A stretch of 64,000 nt of DNA from Carnegiea gigantea. Lineage: Eukaryota; Streptophyta; Magnoliopsida; Caryophyllales; Cactaceae. The position numbers were made by a program, and so were the translations under genes. Position 1 is the first letter of the stretch. Each line of letters opens with the position of its first letter. The notes beneath the pieces are model-generated. The model was not told the origin of the DNA. It made no database searches and saw only the letters and a program-made list of their open reading frames with translations. The stretch is from NCBI GenBank assembly GCA_029747015.1, contig JAKOGI010001190.1, positions 62,001-126,000 on the forward strand, given 5' to 3'. Below are positions 22,808-33,112 of this stretch, piece by piece.

Positions 22808-25110
22808 ATTTATTTTTTTTTTTTGAAAATGAAGATGATATAATGCGATTCGGAAAAATAATAAGGCTAGAGTAAGTTGGCAATAGAGAACTAATACAAC
22901 AGCACATGCAATAACAATCAAGATATGTATTATTTTGCCTTCAAACCAAGACATCTAGAGAAATGTTGGAATGCTACTTTCATGCATTTAACACTGTTTG
23001 AATCTGTAATGCAAAATAACAATAGAGCATCTATAAACCTTCATGAACAAAGCTTGAGCCAGCCGTGGTGTATTGGATGAAATATGTGCCCTTCTTGCAT
23101 CCAGCTTCTTTCTGGGCTCCTCTAAGAATTTTCATCATAAGAACAAATGTCAAGGGGGGTGTGAGGTCTCGCTGTCTTAATCTCCTCTTACTTCCACAAC
23201 AGCCATGTACCAATCCATAGCTTTTACTGAAAAGCTTCTTGTTGAAATACAAGTCATTATCTTCTTAATAAATTGAGTAGGAAAGTCATAACCAAGCAAT
23301 AATTTTCTCAATGGAACTCTAACTCACTAAGTCCTATGCGTTTTTTAGATCCATTTTCATTGTACATCTTGGTGAGACTCCTTTTATCTGCTACATTTTT
23401 ATGAGGTTTTCACAAATCATAATATTATATAATATAGGCCTTCCTTCCACAAAAACGCCTTGAGATGCATCTGCCAAAACAGGAAGCACAGCCTTTCAAT
23501 CTATCACATATTAGTTTGGTGATCCACTCACTTGTGGATGGTATTGCAACATGCCATTGGCCTCAACTCCATTGCTTCTGTGGGATCTAAACCTTTGGAG
23601 CCATTGCTAATATAGTAGCGTTGACTTGTTTCAACTGGCTATCCTATCTCAGAGAAGTCTTTACGGCAGCGCAAACATTAGGACCAGCTACGTAAGTCCT
23701 ACGTCTCTATGAAGCGCCAACTTCCATGCCCATCTGGACCCGGACTCTTGTTTTTATCAATACAAAACATAGCCCTTTGGTCTACTCATCTGTAATAAGT
23801 TTCAAGATATCAGCTCTTTGTGTATGACTCAAACAACAGCAATGCTGTTAATTAGTTTCGAGAAAAATGCCGTCAGAGCTTGTTGAACGGTGAACAAATG
23901 CTATCGTGCTTCAACTACCTTGGTTTAGATCTCGCCAAATTCGCTCTTATTTGTAGAAGCTTTTTTTTCAAAGCTTTAAGCTTGCTTATCTGTCTAAATA
24001 AACATACGTGTGGCTATAACCTGCATTCTCCAACCTCTAATGGTAATCTTCTTAAAATTAGGACAAAGAGCCGACTTATTGAAAAACTTAAACTATACAT
24101 TCCTATACGATTGTCTATGAGTAAGCTTAACTACAAAAGGACAATGATCAAATTCTGCTTCAATTGAGACAACATATTCAATTTTAGGATAACAACATTA
24201 CCATTAATGACTTCCCTATCCAATTTAGGGCGTGTTCGTTAGCAGCATTTTAGGTAGCGCTTGGTGTTTTGATTAAGTCAATGCATTCATCAAGTAATTT
24301 TTAGTGTTAGATAACATAGTGTTTTGGCTAGCATTTCAAGTAGCGTTTAACATTTTAAGCAGCGTATTTCAAAAGCTAATAGTATTAACGTTTAGCATTC
24401 AAAAGTAGTGTTTCATAATTTTTGGCCAAAAAATATCCTTTGGAAATTTTATCTTTGGAAATTATCTACATTCTTTTATGTCAATTTAAATTAATCAGCT
24501 AACCTAACAGCTAAATTTACCGAACACATGTATTTCAATTGCTCATCTAAACAGCTATCTGCTAACAACTAAATTAAAAACGCTACACGCTGCCTAAATA
24601 GTCATAAGTTACCTGAACTACTATCCGCTACTTGAACCGCTATTTTTGCCGAGGAGGACCTTAGAAAACCCCGAATTAATAACTAGTTGTTTCGTGTAAA
24701 TTGATGTCCTGTGTGTATTTCATTTCTTGCAAAGAGCAGCAGTGATAGCCCCTGCAATAATCCATGACCCTACCATTAGCCCCAGAAACTGCAGTTACAT
24801 AAAAATTTCTTCCTCGTCATCAACATATTTGCATGAATAAATTGTCTATGAACCAGAAGTCTATCATCCTGAGTTTTGTTGTGATCCCAAAGCAGCCAAA
24901 TCGTGCTTCTTGCTTGCCTAGCTAATAGCATTAGTGCTTGCAGTCCGATCCAAGAGCCTATGTGCTTTTTGATATTCCCTCATTATTAGGTAAGGTCTTA
25001 GTTTCTAAGATTCCCACTAAGACACATTTGGTTCTTGTTTATTAGGATTATTTAAACCCCTAATATTCCAGGACTCAATTTTGCCCATGATTCATGGCTA
25101 AGGCCAAAAC
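22808..25110 (-). mobile_element. Decayed L1-type LINE (endonuclease and RT remnants)
   Basis: Read on the minus strand, the start near 25086 encodes MGKIESWNIRGLNNPNKQ, the usual beginning of the plant L1 endonuclease. Endonuclease fragments (IWLLWDHNK, FYVTAVSGANGRVM) follow to about 24690. After a MITE-like insert, RT fragments run from about 23830 down to 23030: NKSPGPDG, RPMACCNTIHK, FVEGRPI.YNIMICE, LLGYDFPTQFIKKIMTCIST, and LRQRDLTPPLTFVLMM, corresponding to the GLRQGDP block. A poly-T run at 22811-22821 may be the poly-A tail. Many stops and frameshifts make it inactive. It would have encoded the nicking and reverse-transcribing ORF2 protein. Confidence 0.75.
24231..24668. mobile_element. 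hAT-like MITE, tentative, inside the LINE remnant
   Basis: The segment starts GGGCGTGTTCGTTAGCAGC and ends in TTTTTGCCGAGGAGGACC. It is rich in GCTA.CTGAAC and GTAGCG words in opposite orientations at its two ends. It separates LINE endonuclease from RT coding. The inverted repeat is weak and no clean 8 bp target duplication was found. Confidence 0.4.
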
Positions 25111-25321
25111 TGTTTTGCAGGACAATTCCCGCTAGAGGGGTGCATTGAATGTTCGAAATGGCTCTCACATCCATCACAACATGTATTCTTTCACCCTCTC
25201 ATCTTGCTAAGCAGATGACTGACTTCGTTCAATAGGTTGCACCTCAAAAATAGGCTGATTATAGTCTTAATTCTTAGAATTGTCATTATTATCTTTCCTT
25301 CTTCACACCTGTTAATTCAAT

Positions 25322-25515
25322 TGATAGAAGAGAGAATTTGAGTAAATTATGAATGTATTTTCTGTCTCGAATATGCTAATACAATGGGATTATATACAAG
25401 TGAGACGCTCTGTAAATAAGGCAACTAAAATAATCATATACAATAATATATGATTCTAGGATCAATCTACCCGAGAATAATGCCCCAATATCATATTCCT
25501 TTTATATCGTCAACA
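25322..25515 (-). repeat. Copia 3' LTR
   Basis: 194 bp, TG..CA bounded. It shares with the other LTR the about 95 bp covering the ACAATAATATATGATTCTA and AATGCCCCAATATCATATTC blocks. It lies beside the polypurine tract. Confidence 0.75.
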
Positions 25516-25527
25516 CCCCCCTCAAGT

Positions 25528-26464
25528 TCAAGGTGGAGGAGGAAAACTAAACTTGAGCTTGGGTATCAAGTCTTGAAAACGCCTTGGCAAGTGAGCTTTG
25601 GTGAACACATCTGTGACTTGATCAAATGAAGAGACATAAATGAGATGAAGATCATTTACCGCAAGATGATCTTGAATAAAATGACAATCGACTTCGATGT
25701 GCTTGGTTCTCTCATGAAAGACATCATTATGTGCAATTTGAATGGCACTTTGATTATCACAACAAAAAGGGGTAGGTGAGTGCTGAGTAGCACCCATGTC
25801 GGCTAATAACCATCGCAGCCAGATAAGTTCAGAAGTTGTATCTGCAAGAGCACGGTATTCTACTTCAGTGCTAGAGCGAGCAACCACTGTTTCTTTCTTA
25901 CTACGCCAAGAGATCAAAGAATTGCCCAGGAAAAAATAATAGCCGATAGTGGAGCACTTATCAGTAGGATCTCCAGCCCAATCAGAATCCGAATAGGCGC
26001 GTAAGTCAAGTGGTGAGTTGAAAGAGAAGTGAAGACCGTGAAACAAAGTACCTTTAATATAACGAAGAATGCGAAGAACTGCCGCATAATGAGTCATACG
26101 AGGTGAAGACATGAATTGACTTACTATATGAACAGCATACGAAATATCTAGGCGAGTAACAGTTAGGTAGATGAGGCTGCTAACAAGTTGTCGATAAAGC
26201 GTAGGGTCTTTGAGTGGTACACCATCAGTTGGAGTGAATCTGACATTGGCTTCAATTGGTGTTGGAGCTATTTTTGAATCTATCAAGCCTGCTCTGCACA
26301 GCAAGTCAGTGGCGTATTTGGCTTAAGTGAGACAATAACCTTTAGAATTAGAAGAAACTTCTAAGCCCAAGAAATAACTCAAATTACCAAGATCCTTCAT
26401 TTCAAAATGTTGACTAAGGAAGGATTTGAGTTAAGAAATTTCACCCATATCATCATCTCCTGTA
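25528..26464 (-). pseudogene. Copia RT C-terminal part and RNase H
   Basis: An open frame of 258 codons (25528-26304) carries the copia RT connection and RNase H: DPTLYRQLVSSLIYL, then YSDSDWAGDPTDKCSTIGY with the first RNase H aspartates, SSTEVEYRALA with the catalytic Glu, CDNQSAI with Asp, and HERTKHIEVDCHFI near the end. Normally this degrades the RNA strand during reverse transcription. The frame breaks at about 26320 by a stop, and conserved RT sequence continues to the solo LTR insertion at 26465. Confidence 0.85.
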
Positions 26465-26469
26465 ATTAT

Positions 26470-27827
26470 TGTTGTCTTAAATTTATACCGCAAGTGCACG
26501 GTGTAGCCGTAGCTAGCACACGGCAAGTACGGATCGTATTCTACAGGGAACTTGGCTCCAATTACTAGAACTAATTAGATTACTCAATCTAGGCGATCAC
26601 AATTGTTGATTGAGAATTAAACTAAGGAAAATTCTAACGACTAAGTAGTGGAATAAACAGCAGAATTAGAAGCACCTAGGTTGGAATTAACAGCACGATT
26701 ATGCCAGTGAATCAATTATTAACCCATCCAAATAAACCCAAGCATGCATTACGAGTGGATAGATCATCAGTTAGGTCCATCTCCTCCCTCTCTCGAGAGT
26801 CGAAGACTAATCCTACAACTATAGTTACCTATTCTCATGGGACTAAAAGTCGAAGGATTACAAGATTTACAATCTCGAATCCCAATTAGAATCTTAATTA
26901 TTTTTATATTAAAACCCTAATTGTCTACTAAGTCGCACTAGGTAAAGGTTTCGTCTCTCAACGTTCTAGTAAAAATGGATGAATACTCTTTCAAGCAATT
27001 CATCGAGCATATGGCGTGCATAGTAGAAATTGCAAACAAATAAGGGGAAAGCGAGGGTTGGGGCCAATCCATAATTCAACAATATATAGTCAGCATTAAT
27101 CCCAACCCAAGTTGGGAGATTTAGCCTAAAATCATCTTCATAACAACAATCGCAACATTCAATTCAATAATCATGACAACCAAACCCTAAAATAATCAAG
27201 AACAAGGGAAGGGAAGAATTGAGAGAGAGAACCTGGAATTTATCGAATGAATTAAAGATAGAATAAACTTCAATCTAATAGCGTAATCCAAAAGCATGAA
27301 AATAAACTCTCAAGCAAAACCTAAAAATCGCCTAAAAGAAGTCTGAGAAAAAGAGAAACTGAATGCCCCACAAAACAACCCCGGAGAAAAATTTAAGTCA
27401 CGACGCGGGACAGGGGAAGCACGGCCGTACCACATGGCATGGCCAGATTGTGCCAAGCGTTGACACGTGGCACGGGAGACTAGCACAGTCGTGCCACATT
27501 ACTGGTCGGCTTGCCGTGCTAGCTTCGTGTGGCACGGGCGTGCTACCCAGCATGGGGTCCCCGTGCTCGATCCTAGGCGCTTCCGTGCGACGTTGTGTGA
27601 CTTTTTTCGCGGCTTTAAACTCGCCTCCTTAGCACTCCTTTCTGCTAAATATCGTCCATCTTTCTGTTTCTTCGACAAAGTCCATGAAAATACAGAAAGA
27701 TGTTATATGAGTAAAATGTATGCTAAAGGAGGCCGATTTGACCCTTTCTTAACACGATCGAACGTGAAAACGCGGGTAAAAAGAAGTCAAATAGGGGCTA
27801 AAATAGAGTCGAAATAGAGGTTTATCA
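26470..27827. mobile_element. Solo LTR, 1358 bp, nested in copia reverse transcriptase
   Basis: The insert begins TGTTGTCTTAAATTTATACC and ends GGTTTATCA. ATTAT occurs on both sides (26465-26469 and 27828-27832). Removing it rejoins the copia YVDDM block to the downstream ITGDD sequence. It contains no gag or pol. A GC-rich stretch at 27415-27600 is full of GCACG and CGTGC words. The family is not recognised with certainty; the ends and target duplication are LTR-type. Orientation is not determined. Confidence 0.8.
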
Positions 27828-27832
27828 ATTAT

Positions 27833-28400
27833 CATATCATCCACATAACGGAGTAATAGAATCCAACCATTGTTAGTGCGATGAACAAATAGTGCATGAT
27901 CATAAGAACTAGATTAAAATCCAAACTGATAGATAGTAGAGCTAAACTTGGAAAACCAAGCTCGAGGAGCTTGTTTTAATCCATATAGTGCTCGACGAAG
28001 TCGAAAAATCGTGTTGTGCGGATGGTCATAACCTGGTGGAGGTCTCATGTACACTTCCTCTATGAGATCTCCGTGAAGAAAAGCATTCCTCACATCCATC
28101 TGAAACAATTCTCATTTCTTACTAGCAGCAACAGCAAGTAAACTGCGAACCGATGTGAGCCAAGCCACTGGTGCAAATGTTTCCTCATAATGAATACCGT
28201 ATTCTTGGCTGGATCCTAAAGTCATCAAATGAGCTTTATACCTTTCAATCTCACCATTAGATCAGGTTTTGATTTTGTAGACATATTTGCACCCTATTGC
28301 AATTTTACCCGGTGGCAGTTCAATCAAATCCCAAGTGTGAGACTTTAACAAAGCTTGCAATTCCTCTTCCATGGCTTGCTGCCAGAGAGGATCAGATTCG
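27833..28400 (-). pseudogene. Copia reverse transcriptase, N-terminal part
   Basis: On the minus strand, the frame 27914-28108 gives [24 protein letters not shown] and [13 protein letters not shown], the classic copia RT blocks. Farther down, YVDDMI is cut by the solo LTR. Stops lie at 28109 and elsewhere. To the right, sequence matching the region before RT is recognisable to about 28400. Confidence 0.85.
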
Positions 28401-28405
28401 GCTTC

Positions 28406-29984
28406 TCAATATGTAGAGGGCTCATAAAGAGATGTAACAGCGGCATAAAGTTGGTAGTCACTTAGATAACCAGGAAGTTGACGTACTCTTTCAGAGTGCC
28501 GAAGTTCTAAGTTAGTGGAAGATGTCTCAATAGGAGGTGTGGAGGATGTTGCATTATTGCTTCCTATTTCAGACAGCCCAAACAGATCGTTGGTGGGGCT
28601 ATCAGCATAAGACTGTGGGAGGGATGACTCGGCCGCTATAAGCTCGGTTGAATCAAGACTACCATCACCAGTTTGAGCATCATTGTTTTGACTATCATCT
28701 GGGAATAAATCACACAAGGGGTTTGTGAAAAATTGTGTCATTGGACTAGATATGTGGAAGTCAGAGAGAGCTGAGAACATTTTATGCTCCTAAAACACAA
28801 CATGGTGAGACACCCGAACACATTTAGAAATAGGGTCCCAACAATGATAGCCTTTATGCTCAATTCCATACCCAAGAAAGCAACACAATCGAGCTTTTGG
28901 TTCTAACTTGGTATATTCATGAGGCTGTAGAAGCACAAAGCAAACGCATCCCAAAACACGAAGGATACTATAGTCAAAAGTTGTACCAAAAAGCCGCTCA
29001 TGTGGAGATTGATTTCCAATGACAGGAGATGGAATAAGATTTATGCTGTAGACAGCAGTAAGCGTTGCTTCTCCCCGGAACACTTCGGGACATGTTGCAG
29101 ATATAAGTAATGCTCGAACAGTATCTAGAATATGACGATGTTTCTGTTCTGGTCTCCCGTTCTATTGAGAAGTTCCAGGGCAAGAGTGTTGTAGCACAGT
29201 GCCATTTTGAGCCAAAAAAACTCAAAAAATTCTTCTCCCTATACTCCATTGCATTATCAGATCGAAGAATCTTGATCTTCCGAGAAAATTGAGTGGATAT
29301 CATGGCAGCAAAATTATAGTAAGTCTGTTGTAGTTTAGACCAATTTTTGAGGAGATAAATCCACACATACCTTGAATAATCATCCACGAAAATCACAAAG
29401 TATTGAAATCCACTCATAGTTTTAGTTGGTAAAGGTCCTCAAATATCGAAATGGACAAGATCAAAAGGTGCACTCGAAACAGAGTCACTATTGTTGAATG
29501 TTCTGCTCTCCTGTTCTATTGAGAAGTTCCAGGGTAAGAGTGTTGTAGCACAGTGCCATTTTGAGCCAAAAAAACTCAAAAAATTCTTCTCCCTATACTC
29601 CATTGCATTGTCAAATCGAAGAACCTTGATCTTCCGAGAAAATTGAGTGGATATCATAGCAGCAAAATTATAGTAAGTCTGTTGTAGTTCAGACCAATTT
29701 TTGAGGAGATAAATCCACACATACCTTGAATAATCATCCACGAAAATCACAAAGTATTGAAATCCACTCATAGTTTTAGTCGGTAAAGGTCCTCAAATAT
29801 CGAAATGGACAAGATCAAAAGGTGCACTCGAAACAGAGTCACTATTATTGAATGGCAATGCATGGTGTTTTGCAAGCTTACAAGAGACACAATCAACATT
29901 ATGCTGTTTGACATATCCTAAAACTCCACTAGAAATTAAAGATTCCAATCTGGATGAAGGGATATGTAATAATTGAGAATGCAA
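28406..29984 (-). pseudogene. Copia integrase with internal 354 bp duplication
   Basis: The gag-pre-integrase/zinc region is at 29793-29984 (HSQLLHIPSSRLESLI, CVSCKLAKHHALPF). The integrase core follows (GPLPT...MSGFQYFVIFVDDYSRYVW, then FDNAMEYREKNF or its copy SDNAMEYREKNF). It is present twice because of an exact tandem duplication. The core then continues through the TAVYSINLIPSPV and RLFGTTFDYSILRVLGC blocks to 28790, and a linker to 28406. A W-to-stop change lies before GPLPT in both copies. Integrase would insert cDNA into the genome; this copy cannot. Confidence 0.85.
29147..29854 (-). repeat. 354 bp tandem duplication
   Basis: Copies 29147-29500 and 29501-29854 are aligned with a constant offset of 354 and only about ten differences. 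The length is a multiple of three, so both copies stay in the same frame. Confidence 0.9.
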
Positions 29985-30072
29985 AGTATCCTGAGATAAA
30001 GTAGCAGTAGCAAAATTATTGTTATTTCTATTGGTTACATCAAGGGAGATGGCTTCTAATAAGCGTCCAACT

Positions 30073-30380
30073 TTACGTCATGTCCCCAGAACTTGAACCA
30101 GTTCGTGGATCCTGTACATGACAACCATTGTTCGAGAAACACACTTCCAAACCAAGTTCACATAATTGACCCACGGATAACAGATTAAGTGCCACTTTAG
30201 GAACGGAGAATGCATCAGGCACCGATAAATTTACAGTAGATATATCTCCAGTATGTGTGATATTCAACCCAGAGTTATCAGCTGTACGTATAATAGATCC
30301 AGTCGTTCTACTACATTTATTAACCAGGGCACCAGAAGCATAGGTCATATGATTGCAGCAGCTAGAATCAAACTACCAAG
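30073..30380 (-). pseudogene. Copia protease region
   Basis: The minus strand encodes FDSSCCNHMTYASGALVNKC, where active-site D-S/T-G-A is usual, then ITHTGDISTVNLSVPDAF and LLSVGQLCELGLEV. A stop replaces the residue after the tryptophan that precedes the active-site Asp, and the Gly-Ala following is changed to Ser-Cys, so the protease is inactive. Confidence 0.75.
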
Positions 30381-30541
30381 GAGAGGATATACCTGGTGTT
30401 GCTGACAAAGCTGATGAGGATGAGTGACCTGCTATTTGATTAAGAAGAGCTTGCAAGTCATTCAAAGATATAGGAGCCTGAAGTATCAGTAACAGTAGCT
30501 GTGTGTGAGAAAGGCTTGGATAGCTTTTCTTGATCCTTCTT

Positions 30542-31310
30542 TTACTTATCTTGAAGCCTGTGACACTCAGAGATGAGATGTCCATTTTTCCTACAATACC
30601 TGCAGAATATGTGCGTTTGAGATATAGCCAGCACACCAGTATGTGTCACGACGTGTGACTGAGAAGTTTTGAGAATTCCAAATCGGGTTTCTTCAGACAA
30701 TAACTCAGCTACAGCATTTTCTAGACGAGGAAAAGTCTCCCTATGAAGAAGGGAAGCATGTACAGGTTCATAGTCACTATTAAGAGCCATAAGAAACTGC
30801 ATAATTCGTAAGTTATCCCGATACATAATGAACTTCTTAGCATCTTTGGAACATTCCCAAACCGGCTCAGAGAAGGCCAGTTGGTCCCATATAGCTTGCA
30901 TACCTGACAGAAACTCATTAACAGATTGTCCTGGTGCTTGTTTCATGGTTCGAAGGGTCTCATGCAATTGATATTGGTTGGCGATATCAATTGTAGAATA
31001 TCGTTTGGACAAAAGATCCCATGCTTCTTAAGCAATTTCAAACCGTCCAAACTGTAACTTAATAGATGAAACATATAAGTTCCTAATCCATGTCAAAATT
31101 TGATGGTTTTTGCTATCCCAATCTTCTAGTCTTTCAAAAAAAAGCAACATCAGTTTCATTCTATTGTTTAGTAGGTTTTGCAATATCACTACTAACATAC
31201 CGCCATAGTCTTCGTTCCTTTAGGAAACTAGACATCTCTTGAGACCAAATGACATAATTAGAACCATCTAACATGGTCTTGATAGGTTGAACAACATCAA
31301 CTTTCTCCAT
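30542..31310 (-). pseudogene. Copia gag
   Basis: The minus-strand start ATG at 31308-31310 begins MEKVDVVQPIKTMLDGSNYV, the usual copia gag opening. The UBN2-type gag core includes LHETLRTMKQAPGQSVNEFL, and the CCHC zinc knuckle is CRYCRKNGHLISEC near 30575-30620. Stops at about 31029 and 31165 interrupt it. Gag packages the RNA in the particle. Confidence 0.85.
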
Positions 31311-31595
31311 AAACAATCAATTTTAGAAAAATGAATACGGAGCCAAGTATAAATAGGAAAGAACACACCTGTAAATGTGTTGTGAACAAGAAAGAATCCG
31401 ATAAGGATCAATGTAGCAGCAACTCTGCAACAATTGAGTTGAATTCTCGCCCAATTCAACGAATGAAACCGGTTAATTGTGAGATGAATCCACAAAGTTG
31501 AATAACCAAGACCTTGAATCTTGAAATTGACAAGAAATTGGCCAAAGGAAAAAAATGCCAAGCAAAGCCACTGAATAGAGTTCTCTGGAGAACTC

Positions 31596-31775
31596 TGATA
31601 AGCTCAATTGAGTGTGGCGGAGAGAGAATTAAGAATGAGGCTTTAAAACTTTTAATAGAGTGGCTGATAGGAAAGAAAAGGTAATCGAAATAATTCTATA
31701 CAATAATATATGATTCTATGATCTATCTACCCAAGAATAATGCCCCAATATCATATTCCTTCTATATCGTCAACA
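31596..31775 (-). repeat. Copia 5' LTR
   Basis: 180 bp. It matches the other LTR well only in its right 95 bp. A GAGTTCTCCAGAGAACTC inverted repeat borders its inner edge. The primer-binding site is not clearly TGGTATCAGAGC; only TATCAGAG is left. Confidence 0.65.
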
Positions 31776-33112
31776 CACCTTCTTCACCATCCTACCACCG
31801 TCAACTGAGTGGCCAGCATGTTGCAATGATCACACTTTATTTGCGTCCACTTAAAATCCTAAGCCCACCTTTGTCATCCACAAATGTAATTTCACAGAGA
31901 AATTTCCATCTCATAAGCACTAGAGCGAACTTGGTTTTAGAATTTTTTTTTTCACAGTGTGGCTCAATCATTAGCTAGTGGCCTCCCTCCTAAACTCACT
32001 ATTTTACTCAGTTCGTCGTTACCTCGAAACCTCAAGTCAAGTTAGGGGTGGAAATTTGTACCCATTAAATGGGTCCCATTCTTATCCATCCAAATTAGGC
32101 GGATAATACCCACTAAAAATGGATAATGGGTACAAGATGGGTAATTGCCCATGATTGAGGTGGGTATTCAGTAGATAGTAGGGTATCCATATACCTAATG
32201 ATGATAAATAATTACAATGAGTCACTCTTTCAATTTCTCTATTGATGATAAATTTGGTTGGAATTTAAGAGCAAAACTCAATTTCAACAGTTCGAACCGA
32301 AATTTGACTATCTAATAGGAAAGATTAACAGATGCTCAAATTCAAATGTTTGTTCTCGACTTTTCTTTCATTTAGTCCATATTTATCTCCAATACGACAA
32401 TTCAGTTGATAATTTTTGCCAATAGAACAATTTCAATGATTTGGATCAAAACTTGATTATCGGATAGGAAAGATAAAAATGAAGTCCAATCTAGATTTTA
32501 AGTTCAGCATTTCTTTATTGATCAATATTTTTCTCTGTCACGACAATTCAGTTAATATTTATGATAATTTTCATAGTGGAGATAGATATTAAACCAATGA
32601 ACGAGTTTAAAGCTCAATATTCATATTTAAATTTCTTTTAATCTTTTCCATCAGTTGATCAAGTTTTGTGTGCAAACTATTAAAATTGTCTGATTTGGTA
32701 TTATAGTTTCGGGTCCACCATCAAAAAGACAAAAACTCCAATGAAGTCTATCTATCCTTCTCTAATTTCTTGCTTAAAAAGAAAACTTTACAAATTTAAA
32801 AAATTGTGTTATAAAACAACGATTAAGAGAAAGCAGTGCGCTCAGAAGCGTAGCAATGAGTTTTCTGGTGCAAGAGATTTATCTTATGATTCTAGTAATG
32901 CACTGGAATTGAAATTCTACTATAGATATTGTATGACCCTCCGTTAATGAATTCATCCTTTAAATGTGTATTTATTGTCCTTTTGTTGTAAGGCAAAAGA
33001 GTAGATTCGTTATTAGATCAAATCCGTTACCCGCAATCCTTTCTTGCCCGTCCATTTCCTTTTGCCAGGGCCGACACTCACCAGCCGCTAGCCGACGGCA
33101 AGTAGATAGAAA
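31776..33112. other. Intergenic region upstream of GGR
   Basis: From 32044 a TAGGGGTGGAAATTTGTACCC stretch with repeated ACCCATTAAATGGGT and ATGGGTA words resembles the start of a hAT-type non-autonomous repeat, but its other end was not found. The rest is AT-rich spacer. The last 100 bp, with GCCAGGG and GCCGACGGCA, is probably the GGR 5' UTR. Confidence 0.4.

Larger units (their letters stand above)
25322..31775 (-). mobile_element. Decayed Ty1/copia LTR retrotransposon
   Basis: The domain order on the minus strand is gag, protease, integrase, reverse transcriptase, RNase H, which is diagnostic of Ty1/copia. LTR-like ends lie at 25322-25515 and 31596-31775, each reading TGTTGACGATATA.AAGGAATATG on the minus strand; they are well conserved at the U3 start and poorly elsewhere. 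A purine tract GGGGGG next to the 3' LTR (25516-25521, minus strand) is the polypurine tract. Subtracting the nested solo LTR and the 354 bp duplication leaves about 4.7 kb, a normal copia length. No convincing target-site duplication. Stops throughout show it is dead. Confidence 0.9.

Noticed and set aside
27363..27817. Two overlapping frames with His-Gly-Arg-rich sequence
   Set aside because: They translate the GCACG/CGTGC-rich part of a solo LTR. Repetitive composition, no conserved protein.
31776..31790. CCTTCTTCAC near both copia ends as a target duplication
   Set aside because: It is not adjacent to either LTR edge in matching register, so it is not a valid duplication.
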